NCBI RefSeq assembly: GCF_004342425.1
Contig: NZ_SLWQ01000001.1
Location: 186,001 to 250,000 of the forward strand
Reading direction: 5' to 3'
Source: Dokdonella fugitiva
GTDB lineage: Bacteria; Pseudomonadota; Gammaproteobacteria; Xanthomonadales; Rhodanobacteraceae
DNA: 64,000 nucleotides
Shown here: positions 28,055-37,195 of the stretch, piece after piece
Position numbering within the stretch: the first letter of the stretch is position 1
Layout: every line of letters starts with the position of its first letter
Program-made: the position numbers and the translations under genes
Notes under the pieces: generated by a model
The model's input: the letters and a program-made list of their open reading frames with translations, nothing else
Told to the model about the DNA's origin: nothing
Database searches by the model: none

Positions 28055-29215
28055 TCAGGCCAGCGCGCGTTCGAGTTCGCCGCGCAGGTCCGCGACGTCC
28101 TCGACGCCGACCGACAGGCGGATCAGGCCGTCGCTGATGCCGAGCCGCTTGCGGTTCGCCGGCGGGATCGACGCGTGCGTCATGATCGCCGGGTGCTCGA
28201 TCAGGCTTTCGACGCCGCCGAGCGACTCGGCCAGCGCGAACAGCTCGCAGCGCTCGAGCACCTTGCGCGCCTTGCGCAGGCCGCCTTTCACTTCGACCGA
28301 GACGATGCCACCGAAGCCGTCCATCTGCTTCTTCGCGAGGGCATGCTGCGGGTGCGACTTGAGGCCGGGGTAGATCACGCGCTGGACCGCAGGGTGCTTC
28401 TCCAGCCACTGCGCGAGCGCGAGCGCGCCGTCGCAATGCGCACGCATGCGCAGGTGCAAGGTCTTCAGGCCGCGCATCGCCAGGAACGAATCGAACGGAC
28501 CCGCGACCGAGCCGACCGAGTTGTGCAGGAACGCCATCTGCTCGGCGAGCTCGGCGCTGCCGCCGACGACCGCGATGCCGCCGACGATGTCGGAGTGGCC
28601 GTTGAGGTACTTGGTCGCCGAATGCACGACGATGTCCGCACCGTGTTCGATCGGCCGCTGCAGCATCGGCGAGCAGAACGTGTTGTCGACGACGAAGATG
28701 AGGCCGTGCTTCTTCGCGAACGCGCCGACCCTGGCGAGATCGACCAGCTTGAGCATCGGATTGGTCGGCGTTTCCGCCCAGATCATGCGCGTGTTCGGCT
28801 TGAGCGCCGCCTTCAGCGCCGCCGCGTCGTTGAGGTCGATGAAGGTGAAGTCGAGCCCCGCGCTGCGCCGGCGCACGCGTTCGAACAGGCGGTAGCTGCC
28901 GCCGTAGAGATCATCCATCGCGATCACGTGGCTGCCCGAATCGAGCAGCTCGAGCACGGTGCCTGCCGCGGCGAGGCCGGACGCGAACGCATAACCCTGG
29001 CGACCGCCCTCGAGGTCGGCTACGCAGCGTTCGTAAGCCATGCGCGTCGGGTTCTGCGTGCGCGAATACTCGTAGCCCTGGTGCACGCCCGGGCTCTTCT
29101 GCACGTAGGTCGACGTCGCGTAGATCGGCGTCATGATCGCGCCGGTCGACGGATCGGGGCTTTGGCCGGCATGAATAGCTCGGGTACCGAGGCCATGGGT
29201 TGATGTCGATTTCAT
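28055..29215 (-). CDS. metB: Cystathionine gamma-synthase/gamma-lyase family enzyme
   Basis: 386 residues of the Cys/Met metabolism PLP family. It has YEYSRTQNPTR, the Tyr/Arg that bind the PLP phosphate; DNTFCSPMLQRPIEHGADIV; and the PLP lysine in HSATKYLNGHSD. The C-terminus has SLGGVESLIEHPA. Gamma-synthase (methionine direction) and gamma-lyase (cysteine direction) are hard to separate by eye. The cystathionine beta-synthase gene 1.3 kb upstream argues for reverse transsulfuration, in which case it acts as a lyase. ATG 29215 is chosen over 29272 because the conserved domain starts right after it. Confidence 0.92.
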   Translation of the reverse strand: MKSTSTHGLGTRAIHAGQSPDPSTGAIMTPIYATSTYVQKSPGVHQGYEYSRTQNPTRMAYERCVADLEGGRQGYAFASGLAAAGTVLELLDSGSHVIAMDDLYGGSYRLFERVRRRSAGLDFTFIDLNDAAALKAALKPNTRMIWAETPTNPMLKLVDLARVGAFAKKHGLIFVVDNTFCSPMLQRPIEHGADIVVHSATKYLNGHSDIVGGIAVVGGSAELAEQMAFLHNSVGSVAGPFDSFLAMRGLKTLHLRMRAHCDGALALAQWLEKHPAVQRVIYPGLKSHPQHALAKKQMDGFGGIVSVEVKGGLRKARKVLERCELFALAESLGGVESLIEHPAIMTHASIPPANRKRLGISDGLIRLSVGVEDVADLRGELERALA

Positions 29216-29429
29216 GAGTAGGTTTCCGTAAGGCCTCGAGACTTCTCGGCGGCCGCTGCAAAGGGCAAACACATAGCCACGAGCAGAGCCTCCCGTTGAG
29301 AAGGCTCGTACCCGAGTATATGGTCAGGATGGATCAGCCAAGGCGGGTATGCCACGGATGGCCGCGCGCTGCGTGGGACGAATGACCTCAAGCATGCCGG
29401 AGGTTGCTTCATGCGCAGAACAGTGTGCT

Positions 29430-30440
29430 TCAGTTTACGGTCTCGGCGCGCCCGCGAGGCGCAATGAGCAGGTCAAGATGCATCTGGCCATCGAGGCCCG
29501 CTGCACGATTGGCCTGATGCCATTCCTGCATCAAGGCTTGCGGCTCGTCGCACCTGACAGTACCTGCATCGCGGCGCAGCACAGTGACATCGGATGAGTA
29601 CGCGAAAATCATATTCAGATACTCCAGAGGATCGTTGCCGACATTGCGTATTGCGACGGGACTGAACTCACTGAATACGGTTGGACGGTGTTTCTGCAGA
29701 AGCGCCGACATTCCACGCCAAGCCACCGGTTCGTGCCCCTCGATATCGATCTTGACGACATCCAAGCGCGGTATGGTTGCCAGGATGTCATCGAGTCTTT
29801 GTGTCGGGACCATGATCTCCTCGCTATTACCTGCACTGCGCACGCCCACAATGCCATTGGACGAGTCCAGGGCGCAGATTGCCGGTATCAAACCCGGCCC
29901 GTCGGAAGCGGCGAACGGCAACACGCTCACATTCGAGTATCCGTTCCGCACGATTCCGCCGTACAAGGCGCGGTGATTCTGCGGCAGTGGCTCGACGGCG
30001 AACACACGCCCGTGTTCTCCGGCAATCGCCGCGGCCTTCATCGTGTAGAGACCGATGTTTGCACCCACATCCAATACGTACGCACCGCTATGTAGCGCTT
30101 GTGCGAAGCGCTCGATCACATGCGGCTCGTAGTTTCCATCTGCAATGACCCCTGCGCTGATCAACCGATCACCCGGGTGGGCGAGTACCACATATCCACC
30201 CATATCGATCGGCAACATGGAGGCGCCTTGCTGCGACTTCATCCGATACTCGTCAGACGACATGATGCGGTCCGCGAGTACGGAAGGATGAGCCTCGTAC
30301 CGGGTCACCCACTCGAGATGGTCACGCAGACCCCGCGCATCGGGCTCGCGGCCGAGCAACATCCTGTACGCCGCACGAATGTCATTCTTCGTGGCTACCA
30401 ATTTTCCATCGCCCTTCCACCAACGCGGATTTTTCAACAT
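29430..30440 (-). CDS. FkbM-family methyltransferase with N-terminal DUF4214-like segment
   Basis: 336 residues. The N-terminal ~60 residues (AAYRMLLGREPDARGLRDH) match the DUF4214-like repeat found in surface and glycan-associated proteins. The SAM-binding core begins at YVLDVGANIGLYTMKAAA. It continues with VFAVEPLPQNH, and later the FkbM hallmark VVKIDIEGHEPVAWRGM. FkbM enzymes O-methylate sugars or small molecules. The gene is visibly less GC-rich than its neighbours (for example 29580-29700 and 30420-30480) and separates two genes of one pathway, so it looks like an insertion. Flanking gaps of 214 and 124 bases show no mobile-element ends that I can identify. Confidence 0.85.
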   Translation of the reverse strand: MLKNPRWWKGDGKLVATKNDIRAAYRMLLGREPDARGLRDHLEWVTRYEAHPSVLADRIMSSDEYRMKSQQGASMLPIDMGGYVVLAHPGDRLISAGVIADGNYEPHVIERFAQALHSGAYVLDVGANIGLYTMKAAAIAGEHGRVFAVEPLPQNHRALYGGIVRNGYSNVSVLPFAASDGPGLIPAICALDSSNGIVGVRSAGNSEEIMVPTQRLDDILATIPRLDVVKIDIEGHEPVAWRGMSALLQKHRPTVFSEFSPVAIRNVGNDPLEYLNMIFAYSSDVTVLRRDAGTVRCDEPQALMQEWHQANRAAGLDGQMHLDLLIAPRGRAETVN

Positions 30441-30564
30441 CAGAAGATCAGCCCCAAGTAAGCGAGTTGGCAGTCACGACCTTGTCGAGCCCACCCCGAT
30501 CAAGGAAAGTCGAAGACACGTTGCCTCTTGAAATATTCCGGAGACAAGCCCGGCGCCGAGGCCA

Positions 30565-31935
<1,371 letters not shown>

Positions 31936-31981
31936 GCGGGCTCCGCGTAGGGCGTCGCGGGCACGGCCCGGCGACGGTCGC

Positions 31982-32013
31982 CACCTCCGGCCGGAGGTGA
32001 TCGCGGAATGATA
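31982..32013 (-). promoter_or_regulatory. Promoter of cbs with an 18-bp perfect palindrome
   Basis: A TATCAT -10 lies at 32013-32008 (minus strand). The predicted start, near 32001, falls at the edge of the perfect palindrome cacctccggccggaggtg (31982-31999), which would occupy roughly +2 to +19. This is the position of a classical repressor operator; alternatively it folds as a leader hairpin. No regulator gene is adjacent. Confidence 0.4.
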
Positions 32014-32076
32014 CCCGAGGGCGGGGATGTCGCCGACGTCACCGCCTCTGCGGCGGCGCCGGCAACGGCAATCCGG

Positions 32077-32289
32077 TCAGTGCGCCGCGGCCCACATCGA
32101 GGTGAGCTTGTCCTTCGCGTGCAGCTTCTCTTTCTTCATGTTGTGCAGGGTGACGTCATCCATGGGCAGGACGCCGAGTTCGGCATCGCGCACCTTGCTG
32201 TCCAGCTCCTTGTGCCGCTGGTACAGGCTGCGGAACTCCGCGTTGCTCTGCATCAGCGCTTCGACTTCTTTCTGGTTCTGCTCGAACAT
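32077..32289 (-). CDS. DUF465 (YdcH-like) small coiled-coil protein
   Basis: 70 residues. It contains LMQSNAEFRSLYQRHKELD followed by KVRDAELG, and LHNMKKEKLHAKDKLTSM at the end, the two helices of the DUF465 hairpin. The family is small, cytosolic and of unknown function. The ATG (32289-32287) is preceded by a strong AGGAGG. A perfect hairpin in the predicted leader (32330-32355) may affect expression. Confidence 0.9.
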   Translation of the reverse strand: MFEQNQKEVEALMQSNAEFRSLYQRHKELDSKVRDAELGVLPMDDVTLHNMKKEKLHAKDKLTSMWAAAH

Positions 32290-32749
32290 CAGCCGGCCTC
32301 CTAAGGTGCAAGGAACACACACGCACGCGGCGGCACGGCCTTTCGGCCGTGCCGCTGCGGAGCGGGACGAGTTACCGCGAGGTTGCGAAATGGCTCGGAA
32401 TGAGCCGCCGTCACCGTCGACGATGCCACGAACGCGGAGCGGAAATCGTCGGGCCTTGCTGCGGACGCCACTGCCAGGAAACGTCCGTACGCACGGCCCG
32501 CGCCTCGGGAAACCGAGGGAGTGCCATCCTCTGTCGCGATCGCTGCTGTCATGGGCTCTGGCCCAAGTGGGGTCCAGGAAAAAACGGGCCACTTGGGAGC
32601 TAGACGCTACTCCGATGCCCCTGCCTTGGCAACCGGAAAAGTGCGCGATCAGGCGCCCGCGATCGACCCGACGGGCTTGATGAATTTTTAACGCAAACAA
32701 TGACTTGCGCCAAATCAATGAGATGCGGGCGCTGCCCGCCGGCAGCCCG
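32290..32749 (-). other. 460-bp interval upstream of the DUF465 gene
   Basis: No credible gene: the small open frames lack start sites and familiar composition. It contains the hairpin at 32330-32355 and an AT-rich patch (about 32681-32706, gatgaatttttaacgcaaac) that could hold the promoter of the DUF465 gene, giving a leader of several hundred bases. It also contains the 3' region of the DUF4398-type gene pair, with no obvious terminator. Confidence 0.5.
32330..32355. other. Perfect 11-bp hairpin in the DUF465 leader
   Basis: gcggcacggcc-tttc-ggccgtgccgc. It lies 41 bases upstream of the DUF465 start codon on the minus strand. With no T-run it may be an mRNA-stability or translation-control structure rather than a terminator. 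Confidence 0.45.
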
Positions 32750-33415
32750 TCACTTCGACTTTGGCGGCTTGGCTTTCGGCTTGGGCTTGGACACGTCCTT
32801 GGCTGCGGCCTTCGGCTTGGACCCGCCGTCCGACAGCGCCGCCGCAAGCTCCGCTTCCTTCTTCGCGAGCGCGGCCGCCTTGGCCTGCGCCGCGGCCATG
32901 CGCTTGGCCTGCTCCGCTTCCGCACGCGCCGATTCCGCGGCCTGCGCCGCCTGCGCACCCTCGGCACGCGCGGCCTCGGCCTCGCGCCGCGCACGCTCCG
33001 CTTCCTCGGCGCGGATCTGCGCCTGCAGGCGCTGGCGCTCCAGCTCCGCGCGCGCCTGCTCGGCGTCGCGCCGCGCGATCGCGAGCTGCAGGCGGTCATT
33101 CTCGCGCTGCAGGCTGGCGCGCTGCTCGTCGAGCGACTCGGCCTCGGCGCTCGCGCGCGCGCTGTCGATGCGCCGCTCGGCGATGTAGATCCAGTGTTCG
33201 CGCTCGCTGCGCCGCGCTTCCTTGAGATGCGCGAGCGCGAGGCGCGCGCGGTCCATCGCGATCGGCGCGCGGCTGCCGAGCAGGGGATCGGTCGCGAGCG
33301 TGTTGAACCGGTCGAGCAGGCGCAGGTAGTCGTCGTCGCGCGCGGCGACGGCGTTCGTGGCGCAAGCCACGAGCGCGATCGCGAGGACGCAGCGGGCGGA
33401 ACGGGCGAAGTTCAT
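32750..33415 (-). CDS. Exported coiled-coil protein with Lys/Pro-rich tail (DUF4398-associated)
   Basis: 221 residues. The signal region MNFARSARCVLAIALVAC fits a lipoprotein signal (LVA-C) or, alternatively, cleavage after NAVAA. The first mature segment (DDDYLRLLDRFNTLATDP, LLGSRAPIAMDRARLALA) resembles the N-terminal part of DUF4398/OmpA lipoproteins. A long Ala/Glu/Arg coiled coil (about 85-185) follows, then a basic tail PKPKAKPPKSK. The usual C-terminal OmpA peptidoglycan-binding domain is missing; the basic tail takes its place. Start overlaps the upstream lipoprotein stop (ATGA). Confidence 0.75.
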   Translation of the reverse strand: MNFARSARCVLAIALVACATNAVAARDDDYLRLLDRFNTLATDPLLGSRAPIAMDRARLALAHLKEARRSEREHWIYIAERRIDSARASAEAESLDEQRASLQRENDRLQLAIARRDAEQARAELERQRLQAQIRAEEAERARREAEAARAEGAQAAQAAESARAEAEQAKRMAAAQAKAAALAKKEAELAAALSDGGSKPKAAAKDVSKPKPKAKPPKSK

Positions 33416-33807
33416 GGCTGCTCCTGCTGCAGGCCGGCGGGGTGGCTGTCGAGGTCGCCTTGCAGGCCCTCGTTTTCGCGGGTCAGGCGCTCGACCTCGG
33501 CGCGCGCCCTGGCGAGCTTGGCCTTCGCCAGCGCGAGTTCGCTGTCGGCGAGCGACTCGGCGGCGAGCTGAGCCGCCGCGTCGTAGTCCTCGTCGCGCTG
33601 GGCGGCCTGGGCCTGGTCGAAATGGCGCCCGGCCGCACGGTACTCCGCCGCGGCGAGCTGCGGCGCGTCGGCCTGCCGCGCGGCGGCGAGCGCGCGCGAG
33701 GCGGCGTCGAGTTCGTCCAGCGGCGGCTTGGTCGGGGCGCAGCCGGCGGCCAGCGCGGTCACGAGAACGACGATCGCCGCATGGATTTTTTTGCGTGCTG
33801 GTGTCAT
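33412..33807 (-). CDS. DUF4398-domain lipoprotein
   Basis: 131 residues with a clear lipobox (LVTALAAGC; Cys at about 23). The mature part is an Ala/Gln-rich helical repeat: LDAASRALAAARQADAPQL, AAAEYRAAGRHFDQAQAA, then a coiled coil, as in DUF4398 proteins. These envelope proteins usually occur in pairs with the next gene, as here. Function is unknown; an envelope-spanning or peptidoglycan-associated role is the usual guess. It is divergent from pilU, with about 114 bases between the starts. Confidence 0.8.
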   Translation of the reverse strand: MTPARKKIHAAIVVLVTALAAGCAPTKPPLDELDAASRALAAARQADAPQLAAAEYRAAGRHFDQAQAAQRDEDYDAAAQLAAESLADSELALAKAKLARARAEVERLTRENEGLQGDLDSHPAGLQQEQP

Positions 33808-33921
33808 AACTTCGCCGCTCGCCTGCACAGGGGCCCCTATTTTGGGAAGGCGACGCCGGGTTTGGCAATGCTGGACCGACGAACCGGCGAATGTGACGAA
33901 CGAACGAGAGCGAGAACCGCG

Positions 33922-35025
33922 ATGGATATCGGCTATTTCCTGAAACTGATGACCGAGAAGGGTGCGTCGGACATGTTCCTGACCACCGGCGCTCCGGTGA
34001 ACATCAAGGTCGAGGGCAAGCTCTATCCACTCGGCAACACGGGCCTGCCGAACGGCATGGTCAAGAAGATCGCCTACTCGCTCATGGACGAAGGCCAGGT
34101 GCCGCAGTTCGAAAAGGCGCTCGAACTCAACATGGCGATCGCGGTGAAGGACGCCGGCCGCTTCCGCGTCAACGTGTTCAAGCAGCGCGGCGAAGTCGGC
34201 ATGGTGATCCGCGCGATCAAGAGCGAAATCCCGTCGATCGAACAATTGCGCCTGCCGCAACTGTTCAAGAACATCATCATGGAGCCGCGCGGCCTGATCC
34301 TGCTGGTCGGCGCGACCGGCTCGGGCAAGTCGACCACGCTCGCGTCGATGATCGACTACCGCAATGCGAACAGCTCGGGCCACATCCTCACGATCGAGGA
34401 CCCGATCGAATACCTGTACCGCCACAAGAAGTCGGTGGTGAACCAGCGCGAGGTCGGCCTCGACACGCACAGCTTCCACGAAGCGCTGAAGAACGCGATG
34501 CGCGAAGCGCCCGACGTCATCCTCATCGGCGAGATCCGCGACGCGACGACGATGGAGGCGGCGATCACGTTCTCCGAAACCGGTCATCTCTGCCTCGCGA
34601 CGCTGCACTCCAACAACGCCGACCAGACGATCGAGCGCATCCTCAACTTCTTCCCCGAGTCGGCGCACAAGAACATCCTCATGAACGTCGCGCTGAACCT
34701 GCGCGCGGTCATCAGCCAGCGTCTCGTGATGGGCAAGGACGGCCACCGCCTGCCCGCGGTCGAGGTCCTGCTCAACACGCCCCACATCCGCGACCTGCTC
34801 CGTCGCGGCCAGGTGCACGAGGTCAAGGAGGCGATGGACCGCAGCCTGCAGGAAGGCATGCAGACGTTCGACCAGTCGCTCTACGCGCTCTACAAGGAAG
34901 GCAAGATCGAGCTCGAGGAAGCGCTCAACCACGCCGACTCGCGCGACGGCCTCGCGCTCAAGGTGCGCCTCGCCGAGGGCGGCGACGCGCCGATGGCCGA
35001 AAACTTCGACATGTCGAACTACTGA
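33922..35025 (+). CDS. pilU: Type IV pilus retraction ATPase PilU
   Basis: 367 residues of the PilT/GspE family. The N-terminal PAS-like domain (SDMFLTTGAPVNIKVEGKL) is followed by Walker A GATGSGKST near residue 130. The Asp box (ILTIEDPIEYLY), Walker B (DVILIGEIRD) and His box (GHLCLATLHSNN) follow. The long acidic C-terminal tail and DMFLTTG start fit PilU rather than PilT. PilU assists PilT in pilus depolymerisation at the inner membrane. In Xanthomonas pilT and pilU are adjacent; pilT is not seen here, so this PilU stands alone or PilT lies elsewhere. Confidence 0.88.
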   Translation: MDIGYFLKLMTEKGASDMFLTTGAPVNIKVEGKLYPLGNTGLPNGMVKKIAYSLMDEGQVPQFEKALELNMAIAVKDAGRFRVNVFKQRGEVGMVIRAIKSEIPSIEQLRLPQLFKNIIMEPRGLILLVGATGSGKSTTLASMIDYRNANSSGHILTIEDPIEYLYRHKKSVVNQREVGLDTHSFHEALKNAMREAPDVILIGEIRDATTMEAAITFSETGHLCLATLHSNNADQTIERILNFFPESAHKNILMNVALNLRAVISQRLVMGKDGHRLPAVEVLLNTPHIRDLLRRGQVHEVKEAMDRSLQEGMQTFDQSLYALYKEGKIELEEALNHADSRDGLALKVRLAEGGDAPMAENFDMSNY

Positions 35026-35109
35026 CGCACCGCGTCGGGCGTGCCGCGCGGACGGGCGCCGCCGCGGCGGCGTTGCCCATGGGCGGCGCGGCGGCCCGCG
35101 GCCGGCCCC

Positions 35110-35118
35110 TGCTAGACT
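35110..35118 (+). promoter_or_regulatory. Extended -10 element directly before the first sulfotransferase gene
   Basis: TGCTAGACT ends only 12 bases before the ATG at 35131. Transcription would start near 35125, giving a leader of about six bases and no room for a ribosome-binding site: a probable leaderless mRNA. Confidence 0.45.
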
Positions 35119-35130
35119 CGACGGTCGCTC

Positions 35131-36717
35131 ATGGCCACGACTCCTTCCCTCCCGTCCCGCCTGCAGGGCCTGACGCCGCGCGCGGTGCAACAGGTCGTCG
35201 CGACCGCGCAGGCGCTCGAAGCCGGCCGCGTCGACGAGGCGGAAGCGCAGATCGGCGCGGCGATCGCCGCGTTCCCGCATCAGGCGGAAGTGCTGCGCCT
35301 CTGGGCCGGCATCCGCAGCCAGCGAGGCGACCACGAGGCGGCGATCCGCGCGATCCGCGCGGCGGTCGCGCAACGGCCGGCCGATGCGCTGTACCTCAAC
35401 ACGCTGGGCACCGTGCTCGCCGAAGCTGGCGACTATGATGGTGCGATCGCGGCACTGCGGCGCTGCTGCGAACTGCAGCCGGGCCTCGCGCTCGCGTGGT
35501 TCAACCTCGGCGTTCTGCTCACGCGGTGCGTGCGCCACGAGGAGGCCGTGACGGCTCTCCGGCGCGCGGTCGAACTCGCGCCATCGCACGTGCAGGCCCG
35601 CGCCCTGCTCGCGGACATGCTGCGCGTCGCGAACCATCCGACGGAAGCGGCGGCGGAATACCGGCGCATCCTTGCCGAACGCCCGTGCACCGGCATCGCT
35701 TGGTGGGGGCTGGCCGACATCCGTACCTCGCGCTTCGAAGCCGGCGACGTCGCGCGCATGCAGGCCGCGTTGCGCGATGCGCACGCGAGCGAGGACGACA
35801 TCGTCGCGACCGGCTTCGCCCTCGCGAAGGCATTCGACGAACGCGGCGAGTACGCGGCGTCGCTCGCGGCGCTGGAGCAGGCGAACGCCGTCGCGCGGCG
35901 GCGACGGCGTTGGGACGCCGCGGGCTTCGACGCGTTCATGGCATCGATCCGCGACGCCTACGCCGCGCTTGCCGATGCGGAAGACTCGCCGCAGGACGAA
36001 GCATTCGGCCAGGAAGCCATCTTCATCACCAGCCTGCCGCGTTCCGGCTCGACCCTGATCGAACAGATCCTCGCTTCGCATCCGGCGGTCGAGGGCGCCG
36101 GCGAGCTCGCCGACCTGCCGTTGCTCATCGCCGGGGAATCACGCCGGCGGCAGCAGCCGTATCCGCGCTGGGTCGGCGCGATGCGCGCCGACGACTGGCG
36201 GCGGCTCGGCCAGGCCTATCTCGATCGCACCGCGCACTGGCGCCGGCGACGCGCGCTGTTCACCGACAAGCTGCCGAACAACTGGTACTACATCGACGCG
36301 ATCCGCCGCATGCTGCCGGGCGCCCGCATCATCGCGGTGCGCCGCGATCCGCTCGAGACCTGCTTTTCATGCTACCGCCAATTCCTCTACAACAACGAAT
36401 ACACGCGCAGCTTCGCCGACCTCGCCGGGTTCTGGCGCGCATTCGACCGCGCCACGCGCGATGCGCTGGCGCGGCACCCGGGGCATGTGCACGAAAGCGT
36501 GTACGAGGACCTCCTCGCGCAGCCGGAGCAGCGCATCCGCAGCCTGCTCGACTTCCTTGGCTTGTCGTTCGAACCATCCTGCCTCGAATTCCACCGCACC
36601 GAGCGCGACGTGCGCTCGCCGAGCGCGATGCAGGTGCGCGAGCCGTTGCGCCATGACACCGCGCGCAGCGATCGCTACGGCGCGCTGTTGGATCCCTTGC
36701 GTGCCGCCCTTTCCTGA
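35131..36717 (+). CDS. TPR-containing sulfotransferase 1
   Basis: 528 residues. Residues about 20-270 are TPR-like helices (EVLRLWAGIRSQRGDHEAAI, YLNTLGTVLAEAGDYDGAI). Residues about 295-528 form a sulfotransferase domain with the PAPS 5'-phosphosulfate loop ITSLPRSGSTLIEQIL. A 3'-phosphate-binding region is suggested by IIAVRRDPLETCFSCYRQF. DKLPNN also matches the Sulfotransfer_3/tyrosylprotein sulfotransferase group. It lacks a signal peptide, so it works in the cytosol. No PAPS-synthesis genes are nearby. A second TPR-sulfotransferase faces it at 37196-39013. The substrate is unknown. Confidence 0.85.
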   Translation: MATTPSLPSRLQGLTPRAVQQVVATAQALEAGRVDEAEAQIGAAIAAFPHQAEVLRLWAGIRSQRGDHEAAIRAIRAAVAQRPADALYLNTLGTVLAEAGDYDGAIAALRRCCELQPGLALAWFNLGVLLTRCVRHEEAVTALRRAVELAPSHVQARALLADMLRVANHPTEAAAEYRRILAERPCTGIAWWGLADIRTSRFEAGDVARMQAALRDAHASEDDIVATGFALAKAFDERGEYAASLAALEQANAVARRRRRWDAAGFDAFMASIRDAYAALADAEDSPQDEAFGQEAIFITSLPRSGSTLIEQILASHPAVEGAGELADLPLLIAGESRRRQQPYPRWVGAMRADDWRRLGQAYLDRTAHWRRRRALFTDKLPNNWYYIDAIRRMLPGARIIAVRRDPLETCFSCYRQFLYNNEYTRSFADLAGFWRAFDRATRDALARHPGHVHESVYEDLLAQPEQRIRSLLDFLGLSFEPSCLEFHRTERDVRSPSAMQVREPLRHDTARSDRYGALLDPLRAALS

Positions 36718-36779
36718 CGCGCGAGCCAAGGCGCCGGGACGGAGCGAGGAGAGCACTCCAGTCCCGGCGGCATCCAATA

Positions 36780-37091
36780 TCAGTTGATGCAATATGTGGC
36801 TTCGTACGACAGGTTGCTGCCGCTCGTAACGGGTGTACTCGTCACCACGAACTCGGCGAACTTGTACAGGCACAGATGCGAATTTGGATTCTCGTAGATT
36901 ACCGCGATGGACTGGTTCACCGTCGCGCCGCACGACTGGGCCTCGCTGACTGCGAGATTGACGATTACCGGGTTGCTGTCGTTCACGGGGGCGCAAGCCG
37001 AGCCAGCGGTGCAGTCGATTTCGCACGACGCAAACGACGTCGCAGGAGCAAGAGCCAAGACCAGCAGCGTCGACAGAATGTGACGGTTCAT
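36780..37091 (-). CDS. Small secreted six-cysteine protein, unknown
   Basis: 103 residues with a clear signal peptide (ILSTLLVLALAPATSFA, cleavage near residue 21). The mature ~82 residues contain six Cys (23, 27, 33, 54, 74, 101), enough for three disulfides, and four Tyr (66, 76, 96, 100), several beside acidic residues (IYENPN, LSYEATYC). The ATG follows AAGGGTGG. The gene is less GC-rich than its surroundings and lies between two sulfotransferase genes. I recognise no family. The neighbours suggest it as a candidate substrate, which is speculation. Confidence 0.75.
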   Translation of the reverse strand: MNRHILSTLLVLALAPATSFASCEIDCTAGSACAPVNDSNPVIVNLAVSEAQSCGATVNQSIAVIYENPNSHLCLYKFAEFVVTSTPVTSGSNLSYEATYCIN

Positions 37092-37195
37092 GGAGCCACC
37101 CTTCGTTGAATGCCCGGAAGAGCCCGGGCAGTCAATGTATACAAAAATTTTGTTGGTGCAATTGCGCCTTTGTTAACATATTCGCCCGTTGTAGC

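Noticed and set aside
32301..32552. Possible small gene in the DUF465 upstream region
   Set aside because: No ribosome-binding site, no family resemblance, and it runs through the hairpin at 32330-32355.
35026..35109. GC-rich inverted repeats after pilU (gccgccgcggcggc)
   Set aside because: Low-complexity GC palindromes occur by chance at this base composition; no T-run and no clean stem.
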